Assembly (NCBI GenBank): GCA_964035795.1
Contig: OZ038321.1
Coordinates: forward strand, 15,307,971-15,371,970
Direction: 5' to 3'
DNA from: Pterobdella sp. o SKG-2022
Lineage: Eukaryota; Annelida; Clitellata; Hirudinida; Piscicolidae
Length of the DNA stretch: 64,000 nt
Position numbers and translations under genes: made by a program. The notes below the pieces were generated by a model that was not told the DNA's origin, did not search any database, and worked only from the letters and a program-made list of their open reading frames with translations. Below are positions 51,102 to 62,091 of this stretch, piece after piece (within the stretch, counting starts at the first letter, position 1; the number at the start of each line of letters is the position of its first letter).

Positions 51102-54100
51102 GTAGGGTTTTTGAATGGTTTCACTCTTTTTTTATGGAGTTTTTCACTTAAGCTTTTCATTACTATAAACCTAAGTTAATATTTTTTTTCGAAACATTTT
51201 TTGCGTTTTTATTTTGCTTGAATGGATTACTTAATCAATAAAAAATATTTAATTACCATTTTTGAAACAGTAGTTATTGTATATACATTACTTAATCAAT
51301 AAAATCAATAAAAAATATTCAATTACCATTTTTGAAACAGTAGTTATTGTATATACATTACTTAATCAATAAAATCAATAAAAAATATTCAATTACCATT
51401 TTTGAAACAGTAGTTATTTTGGTCAGTTCATATAATTACGTACAGTTTTTGAGCACTAGTTATCTTCTTTCAAATAGCAAGTGCTTTATTTCAAATAAAA
51501 AAGGCTTCAAATTTTAATTTGTTTTCAACTAATTTTAGTGCATTTAATATTTCAATTTTTTTTCAAGTTTAAACAAAATAAGTTTGAAATGCTAAGTTAT
51601 TCTTATAAGTAAAATTTATAATTCTATGCGATCATTAACCAGGTGCTAGCTTTTGACAAAGGCAATCCACCAAGAAATAGTTCTTTAGATGTCAAGATCA
51701 GAGTTTTAGATGCTAATGACAATCTTCCAATTTTCCATAGAGATTTGAATGAAGTAGAAATTTTAGAAAACAATAGAGCAAAGAACGAAATATTTAGAGC
51801 TTCTGCCATTGACTCAGATGAAGGAATTAATGGTGAAGTTGTGTACTTTTTATCGCCGCAAACTGTAAAAGAGTATGGAGATCTCTTTGAAATAAACAAA
51901 ATAACAGGATCAATTTTTGTTAAACAAAGACTTGACAGAGAAAAGCAAGAAAAATATTTGTTAAACATCGTAGCTTCAGATTCACCGATGGAAGGAAAAC
52001 TAACCTCCCAGATGAGTTTAGTCGTTAAACTAATAGATCTGAATGATAACGCTCCTAATATAAAACTAAGCCTTAAAAAAATTCCTCGAAAACTCAGTTT
52101 GCTTTCTAAGCCAGAAACATTTGTTGCTCATTTCACTGCTTCCGATCCAGATTACAAAGATAATGGTGAATTTTGGTGTTGGTTAGGTACCAATTACACC
52201 GTTATGCCAGACATAGAAGAAGTTACTTTAGAAAAAATTGAAGAAAAAAATTTCACTACTGATCCCAACTTTTCATTGCTTCGCATGCATCCTACAGAAT
52301 TTAAAATAGTGACATCTCGAAAGTTTTCAATCTCAGATGACATCACTATCACCTTTGCTGTTACGTGTCACGATGAAGGAGATACGTCCAAGATATCACA
52401 AAAAAAGTTTGATGTGGTTTTCATTTTACCAGAATCTGAAATGGAAACAAGTTTTAAAAAAAAAAACTATCTCGTAATTGTTGAAGAAAACAACGAAGTT
52501 GGTAAACCACTGATACAACTAGAAATAGTAAATAGACCACGTTTAAATAGCCGTGAAGAACAAATTAATGGTGCAAAACGAAAAAAATACATTGCCGACA
52601 GAGCGGTTACTGACTTGAGTGGCTATAAGTTTAGCGTAACGAAAAAAGATAGATATAAATCACCAATAGTTTCCGTTAACGGATCTGGTTGGTTGATAGC
52701 GGAAATTTCGTTCGATAGAGAAGATACACCTTTATATAATCTAGAAATTGTTGCCTTACACAAATCGTCTTCAACTTATCAAAATTTTCCATTAGAAGTT
52801 TCAGTCAGAAAAAACGTTGTTAAATATAAAAGTGAAAAGAGAATTTTCAAAACAAATTTGAAAATAGAAGTGAAAGATGTTGATGATGAAAAACCGTTTT
52901 TTCTCAAATCTGAATACCATTTTGGTGTCAGTGGTCGCAGCGCTATGACTGTTGGGTCGATTGTTGGAGTAGTGAAAGCGGTGGATAAAGATTCTAGTGA
53001 ATTTTCATCAATAACTTACAGTCTTTTATTTTATCCAGCTTCAAATTTGGTTGTTAATTCTCAAGCTTCGTCAAAAAATTTGCTTTCGACTGAGCCATCG
53101 ATTGATAAGTCTATTTACCTTCCTTTCCAGATAAACCGTAAGACAGGTCTCATTTCGCTCAACCGTCGCCTTGATTATGAAAGCCTTTTGCGCCAATCTG
53201 AGTCGCCTTACGTTTTCAATGCAGTTGCTACGTCAACATTTCACAAAGGTTTTGTGAACGATAAAGTGAAAGTGTATGTTGAGTTTGGAGATACTGATAA
53301 CCACAACGACGTTATACTCATAGATTTCAATTCTATTTCGTTAGCAGCTTCAAAAATCACTAAACAAACGCCCATTGTGTATTTGAAAGAAGACTCAAAA
53401 GTAAACGATGAAATAGTAGCATGGACACAAAATTTTAATAGAGAAGAATGTTGTATCAGATACAGACTGAAGCAAGAAATAGCGGAAGGACAATCTTCTT
53501 TGGATCAACTCACAACAGCACAAAAAGATCAACTTTTCATTATCGATGTTTTAACTGGTTCAATCAAATTAAACTTTGATGTTTCTTCCTTAATTTCAAG
53601 TCTTTATGTAAAATTAACCATCGCCATTTTTAATGATACATCTCTCAGTAATTCTTTTGAACAAAGTTATTCACAACAACATTTAGTTGAAATTGACTCT
53701 GGAAACATCAGAATTGTGTACCAAAAATACGCATCAACAGCTCTCCACTCTAAACAAGTTTATAAAATTCTTTCAAGTGAAAAATTAGCGGTAATTTTGT
53801 CGGTAACTCTGGTAGCTATTTTCACATCAATTCTTGCTTTATTAGTAATAATATGTCTTGCGAAGTTGAAAAAGATGCGAATATACAACTACAACCAAAA
53901 TAGACTAAATGCCAAATTTGATTTGGCAGAAGTGAAATTGGCTAGCACTAATGTTAATGCCAACGCTATAGCTGATCTAAACAGCGACAAAAACACATTG
54001 AGCAACAAGAACAATAATTATTACGCCACTTACAATGCTGAACAAAATACCATCAGCAATAACTTCCTCAAAAGCTCCATTATAGATGATTGCTTGCTCA

Positions 54101-55499
54101 ATGAGCTCGGTGGGAGGGTTCCGTGCGAGGGACATGAAGACACCACCAACAGAGAAGAATCTATCTCATCACTCAACGGACTTTTGATCACCCGTTGTGC
54201 CGACAAGAAAGAAGTGGGCTTTTATTTGTGTTTTAGACCTTGAAAAATATTCAATTAAATTTGAATTTAATTAGTTAAAAAGATTTGAATTTCAAAAAGC
54301 TTTTTTTCATTTAGGTTATTTTTAGTTTCAAAATCTTTAAAAACGATCATGTTGTCAGGGATTTTATTTTAAGAAGAAATGAATACAACAAACTTACAAG
54401 AAAATAGTTTTTGTTCTAATGAATCATAGTAGTGTTCAAACAATATGAAGGCATGTAAAATAATCAAAAACTTCATGTTTCGAAAGAAATATTCCATTTC
54501 AAAACGATAATATTATATAAATATTCAACCGAAAAAATGGAAGTTTCAGATACGAAAAGACATTTTTGTTTAAAACCATCATGAAATTAATAAAAGTACA
54601 GTAGTCATTTTCATTTATATCGCACACAGTTTTTTGAAAATAATAAGTCATTATCAAGTGATTAAATAACAATAAGTTTGTGATGAATGCTTTATCACTA
54701 ATCATTAATTTTACTCTAATACTTCATTTTATTTTCAAATAATTTATAAACTATTAAAAACCTTTTTTTAAACTTTCAGAAGCTTTTTTATCGTTTTCAA
54801 ATCATTTCAACTTTAGAAGTTTAAAATTTTTTCTTTTATGCTTTCGAAATTTCTAAGTTATGAGCTAATTATGAACATAAACGATTAAATAAATAAAATT
54901 AACACTGGAATAATTTTTTATTTCACAAGAAAGGGGTCCAAGGAAGGCCAATCGTGGTATTTGTGAAAAGTAGCAGTGCCGAGACATCTTCAGTCATTTT
55001 AGGCAGTGATAGTGGTAAAGGAGGTAGTTGTAATGGCAGTGTTAAAAATATCCCAAACAAGCATCTGATCAACAACACCAACAAACTTTTTCAATATAAT
55101 TGTAACATCAATTCTACTCCAAAGTTCTCGAAAGAAAACCAAATTAGAAAAAGAATCGAAATTGGCAATGAATTTTTTAATAATAAAATTCATACCAGTT
55201 TCAACAAAAGAAAGTATATTGAAAAGAAAATAGATGATGGTGATGAAAGTAATGGTTCCAATAAAATTGATAACAGTAATATTTTGTTTGTAAAGAGTAA
55301 AATTGCGCACAAGGATATTGATATAGTTAATAAAATAAATGGAAATGGTGATGTTGAAAATAATTATCCTATAAATGTTAAAAATAACTATGGTGGGGAT
55401 GATTATAAAACTGAAAATATCAAAAACGACTGCTTTGAAGGTGAAAACTTCAATAGTAAAACAGAAAAAAAAGAAATAATTAATACAAAAAGAAAGTAA
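49863..55499 (+). CDS. protocadherin-like cell adhesion receptor, 3 coding exons
   Basis: Predicted single-pass adhesion receptor of about 1459 residues, from exons 49863-51101, 51643-54213 and 54930-55499. The first junction is phase 0 and rebuilds an ordinary cadherin strand across the intron (DREKIDSYAFK then VLAFDKGNPP). Order: hydrophobic signal peptide (residues about 8-20), about seven cadherin repeats, membrane helix at about 1128-1153 with a following basic stop-transfer (KLKKMR), and a cytoplasmic tail of about 305 residues. Repeats 1-3 have canonical calcium motifs (DINDH, LDRE, DANDN, DLNDN); later ones are degenerate (DVDDE). EC1 has the protocadherin-type Cys pair, here separated by 155 residues (Cys145, Cys301). 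No catenin-binding region of classical cadherins was seen. The second junction is less certain. Likely a homophilic adhesion protein by family, not by direct evidence. Confidence 0.92.
51230..51418. repeat. intronic minisatellite, period 70 bp, three copies
   Basis: Units start at CTTAATCAAT at 51230, 51291 and 51361. The second and third are nearly identical at 70-bp spacing, and the first lacks about nine bases. The third is cut short at TAGTTATT. It lies wholly in intron 1 of the protocadherin gene. Confidence 0.95.
51643..54213 (+). CDS. protocadherin exon 2: EC2-EC7, membrane helix, proximal tail
   Basis: 857 codons open from an AG at 51641-51642. EC2 ends at DANDNLPIF and EC3 at DLNDNAPNI. 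EC4 to EC6 keep the fold pattern (SFDRE, VDKDS, NRKTGLISL) but have weakened calcium linkers. A last membrane-proximal repeat carries adjacent cysteines (EECC). The helix LAVILSVTLVAIFTSILALL starts near 53785. The frame stays open to a TGA at 54241. I end the exon at GAA|GTGGGC (54213) because it is phase 0 and fits exon 3. A phase 1 donor at 54109 and no splicing at all are alternatives. Confidence 0.88.
54930..55499 (+). CDS. protocadherin exon 3: Asn/Lys-rich cytoplasmic tail and stop
   Basis: 190 codons including TAA, open after an acceptor in TTTCACAAG (AG at 54928-54929). It begins with a Ser/Gly-rich segment (VKSSSAETSSVILGSDSGKG), then Asn/Lys/Asp/Ile-rich low complexity with no recognised motif. 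Length and composition favour coding, and linkage to exon 2 is inferred from phase and position. The alternative acceptor at 54942 would pair with the phase 1 donor at 54109. Confidence 0.65.
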   Translation, partial: KGVQGRPIVVFVKSSSAETSSVILGSDSGKGGSCNGSVKNIPNKHLINNTNKLFQYNCNINSTPKFSKENQIRKRIEIGNEFFNNKIHTSFNKRKYIEKKIDDGDESNGSNKIDNSNILFVKSKIAHKDIDIVNKINGNGDVENNYPINVKNNYGGDDYKTENIKNDCFEGENFNSKTEKKEIINTKRK

Positions 55500-55624
55500 T
55501 TAGGCGCCACAAAGACAAAGCTATAGCTTGTTTCAAGACCGAAATATCTATGTTGAGTAATGCTTTAATTTTTTGCTTCTAAACCGCGAGGTACTAAACG
55601 GAAATCATAAAGATTGATAATAGT

Positions 55625-55630
55625 AATAAA
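55625..55630 (+). promoter_or_regulatory. possible polyadenylation signal of the protocadherin gene
   Basis: AATAAA 126 nt after the predicted stop codon at 55499; plausible spacing but a frequent hexamer in this DNA. Confidence 0.35.
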
Positions 55631-58600
55631 AAGGCATTTTCAGTATTTTTAAAAAATTTTAAAAATGTGCATACAAAATGATGATTTAAAAGCTTAATAG
55701 AAAACCTTCATTTAAGAATGTGTGGCTGAAATGAAAACAAGAATTGAAAAATTCATAAATTGATTTATTTTGAAAATTCTTCGTTTACGAAACAAATGCT
55801 GAACAAACAGTTATTAAAGCCGTGAGGAATCCAAATATTTATATTCTAAACAATCTTTGCCTCAACCTACTGTACAAGAAGTCTGAAAGTTTGATTAGAC
55901 AAGAACATTTCAGCAGAATTTATGGACAAAAACTTACAATGTTTTGCATAATTAAAAGCTTATACATTATAAAAACTTAGATATATCTTCTTGTTAATAT
56001 TTTGAAATTAAAGAGATTATAATCTGCTTGAATTATCAGTCAACTATAGGATAAAAATTTGAAATTTTTTATGAAGTTTCAATATTTTTTAAAAGAGAAA
56101 AGTTGCTATAACACCAAGGTTATCATTAAAATGCTGAAATCATAATTAAAAAAAACATTAGATGTCGTTGGGAGTTCTTCTAAACAAAAAAAGTCTAAAT
56201 GGAATCAAATAACAATGAGCGGTAGTTGAAAAAATCTGAATGCTTCATGAAAAAATGCTTGAAATCATCAAATGACTCAGTCAGCTGAAGGTGAATATGC
56301 CACGCTCGTTTCGTCGTTCATATTGTTGCTCATGTCTTATACTGATGTTTTGAAACACAAGTTATCAATATATTAGATATTTCTCATAAGTTTTCAAATT
56401 TGAATGTTGTAAAATTGATTTTAAATCTAAACTGTTGTGTATTTTAAATTTATTTCATGGGACAAAGCTTCAAAGTTCAATTAAAATACTTCTATAAATT
56501 TAAAATAGAAAAACTAAAAATTATTTTATGGTTTCTAAAGTTAAAAAGATTTACAGCTTTGATTTTTAAATATTTTATTAAATCAGACATCTGTATCCAA
56601 TTTCACTGAGTATCAATTTTCCGTAAAATGAAGGTTGTTTTAGTGAAACCTGAAACTTAATACAAAAAAAATCTTGTGCTTAGCATTTCAGCAATTTGAG
56701 AAAAAAACTCAATTTGGGGGTCTTATGCAATTCTGGGAAAAACCTAAGTATTTAAATTCGTTTCTTGTAAACGTTGGAATTACATAAATTTTCTGGAGCA
56801 TGAGCATAACATAAAAGTTTATCAATAAAATGGAAAAATTTATTTTATAATCAATCCCAGTGTGATCTGAGCGATTTAATTTATTTGTAATTTTAAATAT
56901 CTTCAATTTTCAAAAAAAGAATCAGAACTATATAAAAAGAAAAATTATAAACAGTGATTAATTCTAGAAAATTTTCAAGAATACTATGGGCTTAATCATC
57001 ACTTTGATTATGAACGAAATAAACATTTTTCAAATATAAAATTTGAAGCAAATAAAAAAAAGGTAATTTTAATTTTTTTTTTAATTTTTCTTTTCAAAAT
57101 AATCAAAAGCTGGATAAAATTTAAACAAAATTGTTTAACTATATTGATGTTCTTCAAAATTCTCAGAATATTGTTTGAACAATATAAAATATTTAAAATC
57201 AGAACTTTTTATGTTATATACTAATTAAATTTGTTTAAAACAGCAGTCTCAAAGCAATGTAGCAAATAATTTTTGCATAAAACTACCTTTTAAAAAATTT
57301 GCTTTAATTTCAATAAATTTTTCTATTTGTATATAACTGTAAGTATTATTTTTTGTTTCTTATTTATTCACAATGGCATCTAAGGTTCCAACAAGCTCAC
57401 AAAATTAACTCGAAAATATATATAATACTTTTTCTATTGAATATGCTTTAAAATCCCCTATTCCTTGTACCTTTGCAAATAAAAAAATGTGCTTTATTGT
57501 ATGATTTTTATAGAAATGATAGCATTTATTTTCATAATTATGTTTTATGTTCACTCACTTCAGTCTTCCTGATATAACTTTCTCAGCTTTTCCTGCAGCC
57601 AACTTTTTTCCATTCTTCCCTCAATATTGAGCTTTTGTTATTAACCTTTATGCTGTCCAGTCCAAAATTTTCTGAATTTTTTTTAATTGACTCTTATTTT
57701 TCATTGATATGTAACTTAGAATTTTTATTCTTGCATCATTTTTCCTACATTTCATTTTTATTACATCTTAAACCTCAATTATTCACGTTTACCTTTTTTC
57801 CATCCCATTTTTCATCATTTTCATAATATCATTGCATGTAATTATATATTTTAGCAGCATCTTTTTCATTCCAACCTGGTTCTCACCTTTTCAGAACCCA
57901 CAACGGCTCATATAAACTGTTGGCTTAATCTAGCCAATGCTTCACGTTTTTTCAAATATTGGAAAAACCTGAACGTGTTTATTTCACCTTTGAAACGTTC
58001 CAATTGGTTGATGAAACATATTAAAATAATTTAAACTATATTTGAAAGCATCAGACTTTCTATTTTAATTGAATTCAAAATTAGAAAAAAATATACGGAG
58101 TTCCATAAAAACCCACAGAAACCCGCCAGAAAAAGCAGTCGAAGAGCATAGAAGCATCAGCTTATAAAAAATGATTGATTCGCGTATATCAACCAAAGTT
58201 CCAAAGCTTCAAATCAATACTAAACTTGCCGTTTGATTATTTTTTAAATTTAAAAAGAGATTAAAACAATAATAAAAAAGTTGAATTATTTTTGCGAAAC
58301 AAAATATTTCTACATATGGGATATTTTTTGAATTTTTGGTAAACTTTTTGAATAAGCCTGCACAAATACCTCTGTTAAATTATTTTTTCAATTTCAAGCT
58401 ATTATCCGTTTTAGATCTCATTTAACATAGTATTGGAAGCAATTAAAATTGTTTATTTAAATGTCCACCTGTTTATATCAATTTCAAAATCCATTGTATG
58501 AATATATTAATTTTATAAAAAACAGTTTTATATTTTGTTGTTGAAGTGAATATTCTGTTGAACCGATTTTTGGTTTTTGTTTCCATTTGATCTTATTCTT

Positions 58601-59048
58601 TTTGTAATCCTAACATTTAGAATTCTTCAATCAGTTATTGAACTTTGTGTATCATAAGAATAATTTTACAAACAATTTATACGATATGCGTTCACAAAGC
58701 TCAGTTTTCAAACTCATTATGTCACTTAATTTTATAAAACTTTCCCATTTTGAGTTATTTATAATAAGATTAGTAGAGAAAGATTTCAAATTTCGAAATA
58801 TTTCTAAAGTATTAAATGTCGTGGGAACGCATTAGAAGTAAATGCATGAGTAAAGTTAACACACCTTATCTGAAAACTTAATTGAAGGTAAAAGCAAGTA
58901 TTCTTGAAAAACCATGGAAAGAGATAGCAATGAAATTTTGTGGCGTGCAAATCAACCAATCACTCCATAATATTTTCGTTGAAAAACACAAAGGTATTTC
59001 TATTAGTAGTATTTTGGTTTTTTGGTTTTGTGCATATAGAAAAAAATT
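55631..59048. other. AT-rich sequence, no gene established
   Basis: A GC-richer patch at 56272-56376 gives a 34-codon frame from an ATG, unrecognised. The rest is pyrimidine-rich or AT-rich. Confidence 0.45.
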
Positions 59049-59066
59049 TTAAAAAACTTCACCCAC

Positions 59067-59313
59067 TTCTGCATTTTCAATTATTGACAACCTAGCTGCA
59101 TCTTTTGAATGCAGACCTACACAAACATCTCCCATATAACTCACGAATGACCCGTGCATATAGCCACAAATAGATTCCTCCCCTTTCAAATATTGTGTGT
59201 GTTCAAGACTATTTTTCATAATGTTTTCATTAATATCAAATAAATTATTGGATGTGTTTGTAATATTTTTCAATACGTGTAGTTTTTTTATTTGTTTCAC
59301 ACAAGTGATTAAG
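59067..59313 (-). CDS. candidate minus-strand exon, unknown protein
   Basis: One base plus 82 codons between TTTTTGTAG (AG at 59314-59315) and a possible GAA|GTGGGT donor. The second half (GEESICGYMHGSFVSYMGDV, then a Gly/Asp/Ala-containing stretch) has balanced composition unlike chance frames here. If unspliced the frame ends at 59049. No family recognised. Confidence 0.38.
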
Positions 59314-59315
59314 CT

Positions 59316-61671
59316 ACAAAAATGTTCTTTAAAATTATAATTCGGTTGTTTGAAATCAAAGATATGTTACAAATTGAAATATAATTGTTGTATTCAATGC
59401 CGTTCAGATTGTTTTTGTGAAAATCAACTTAGCTGATCTAATAAGAGTTTTACACGGCCGCGTTTATGGATATGTACCCAAAGGATACTACTAAAATGTT
59501 GCATTCATTAATCATTGTTTGTGTTTAAAATTTTTAAAAAGTATATAACTTTTTTATCATTACGTTCTCATTATTCATTATGTATACTCTCATACATCAT
59601 AATGGAGATTCAAAGTTTTTGAGATTCTACCGGTTTTTGCATGTCTAAATTATTCATATTTAATATTTCTTTTGTCGTTGATTATTTATCGTTTTGCCAG
59701 ATTTTTGTACATTTGCTGAATCAGTTAATGCTTACCTTAAAGCTAATCTTTAAAAAGCCATTCATTCGACCACTTCATTTAAAATTTAAAGTTTCGTTTT
59801 TTATGTAGTGTTTCAGTGATTTGTGCAATATATATTAATCATTGTCATTCGGTTGAAAAGTTTGACATTTTTGAAGGGAATAAAATACCTCTTTCAGTAT
59901 GTTTTAGTTTTTGGTTCAAATATACTCCTAAATGTATTTGTTCAAGCAGACGCGACAAAAATATTGTACATGCATTTGTAAAATCAATTTTTGTAATTGG
60001 AAGTGTTTGTACTGTGCAAAATAAAAGGACTTAATTGTGTTCGTGAATGCAATCTGCAACGACCATACATCTCAATGAACTCTGTAAGAAAACTAAATGA
60101 AAGAGAATATTTTTGAATCTTTAACAAGTGGAGTCTTTATTCAAATCGTCTAGTTATTACGATTTAAAAATTACAGAGTTGTGATATATTACGAAACTTT
60201 ATATCTCGGAAAAATAGCTTTAATCGGTGCATCTTTTGAATCATGAAAATGAAATATCACTTTCATTAATATTAAATTTAATGCTATTTTATTTCATTTT
60301 AAGTTTCTTTTAATTTTGCAATCAAACACAGATCAAAAAGAAATAAAAACTAGATAAAACTTTGCCTTATTAAACTGGGGCGCTCTTTGAAGCAAAGTTG
60401 AACGCTCGAGAAAGCGTGAGAAGCTTTTGACAATTAAAAACATAAAAAACTGCAATAAAAAGACTTTATAACTTTTAATTTTTTTCAAAACTTCATTTGA
60501 GCAATAGGACCTTCATAATGTGATTCATAATACCACGCCTTCACTCACGATTATGTGCCTGGCTTTTTTTTGAAAATTTAACGTTTAAACAGGATTTCAA
60601 AAACTAATTTTGGAGGGCGTTCAATTTTGAGCTACAAAATTTCATAAACCGTTTTTAATTATGACATTTTTGAAGTTTCAGATAAAATTGTTTGAATTTG
60701 TTTTAACGTTTTTCCATTTTCAATTTAATTTAAATTCACTTTCTGAATCAATATAAACCTTTGATTTTTAGGCTTTATTGACTCATTTCTGGTTTTGAAG
60801 TTATTTTTACCTCGAATCTTATTTATTCACGGTTTATTTTTGAATGAAAATATACATAAATACTAAACAAAGTAAACAAAAAAATGCAATATAGAAGAAG
60901 CATGAGAATGAATGAAATAAATTGCTTTTTGAGCGTAAGTCGAAAAGATACCGCGTAAAAAATCTGGCAAGTAATGGGTAATACACTTTTAAATATGGAT
61001 GAAACAAGCAAAAACTCAAGAAGTTTTGTTTTCAAGTCTCAGAAAATTGTTGACATCAATTTTTATATACAAAATCCTAAATAAATGAAGTTTTTGAAAT
61101 AGCTCCTTTTCTGATTTGAAAAACATATATACTATAAATAGAATTATTTAAGTTAAAAATTATGATGAAATTTCAATTTCAGTCAATAAGGTATAAAGAG
61201 GCTTTATGAGGGTGGCGAGTAGCAGGGTTAGTCTCGAGTCTCAAAAGGAGAAATTTCATCAAGTTTAGCAATCTTTCATATAATATAAAAAACAAAGTTG
61301 ATAAATTCAAAAAACGCAAAAAATGTGAATAAAATCATATGATTTCAATATATTCAACTTTCACTAAGTTCATGCATACGAAAGACTGCAGCAAGGATCA
61401 TTTGGAATAAAGCCTTTTTGGTCGGTGCGTTGTATGTTGAACATTTATTGACAGTATGGAGTCACAATGGAGAAAGAAGCAAATGAGGCTTTATAAAAGG
61501 TACTGATATTCATCAACGTTCATTTCAGATCAAAAACTGTTTTCGAAGATTTCATTTATGAAATTTTAAAACTGGAAGGATTAAAAAATTATTCATTCAC
61601 GTCTAAACTGTGATTTATTTCAGGCGTTGAGAGTTTTAAAGTAGAAATTGAAAGATAGATAAAATATTCAG
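59316..61671. other. AT-rich sequence, no gene seen
   Basis: Hydrophobic open frames on the minus strand at 60823-61035 reflect base composition. Confidence 0.5.
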
Positions 61672-61872
61672 ACGTTCAGTTCCATAGTCAATGACTCCAA
61701 AGCAAAAATTTTGTTTATGCGTAGTTTAATTCAAAAGATAAGAGTAAGAAATTTAAAATCAACTGATATCCCGCCTTCAATAAAGTTATACGTGGGAGAT
61801 CCAACATTCATGCAATTGAAGAATCGAAAATATGGTAGCTGGAAATATTTTAATGAATTCATAGCCATGTGA
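61672..61872 (+). CDS. candidate terminal exon, unknown protein
   Basis: After AATATTCAG, 66 open codons and a TGA. The middle segment (IPPSIKLYVGDPTFMQLKNR) looks protein-like, with Pro, Gly, Trp and mixed charges. No start codon is needed if spliced. No family recognised, and an open frame of this length can arise by chance in this DNA. Confidence 0.27.
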   Translation, partial: TFSSIVNDSKAKILFMRSLIQKIRVRNLKSTDIPPSIKLYVGDPTFMQLKNRKYGSWKYFNEFIAM

Positions 61873-62054
61873 ATTATGAATACATGCTTCAATTCAAAGA
61901 GGAATAAGCAGTGTTGAATTCTTTTGATGCTTCATTTCTCTACAACTTTTGCCATGTATATACGTGTTATTCGAAACATAAAAAGAATCAATTCGATCTT
62001 CGCATTACTAAAAGCGCAATAAGCTCTGCAATTCAAATTTGTTTTTTCCTACAT

Positions 62055-62091
<37 letters not shown>

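Noticed and set aside
51624..51968. 114-codon minus-strand frame
   Set aside because: Antisense shadow of protocadherin exon 2, where the + strand shows cadherin motifs.
54999..55310. 103-codon minus-strand frame
   Set aside because: Antisense of the Asn/Lys-rich protocadherin tail exon; composition follows from the + strand codons.
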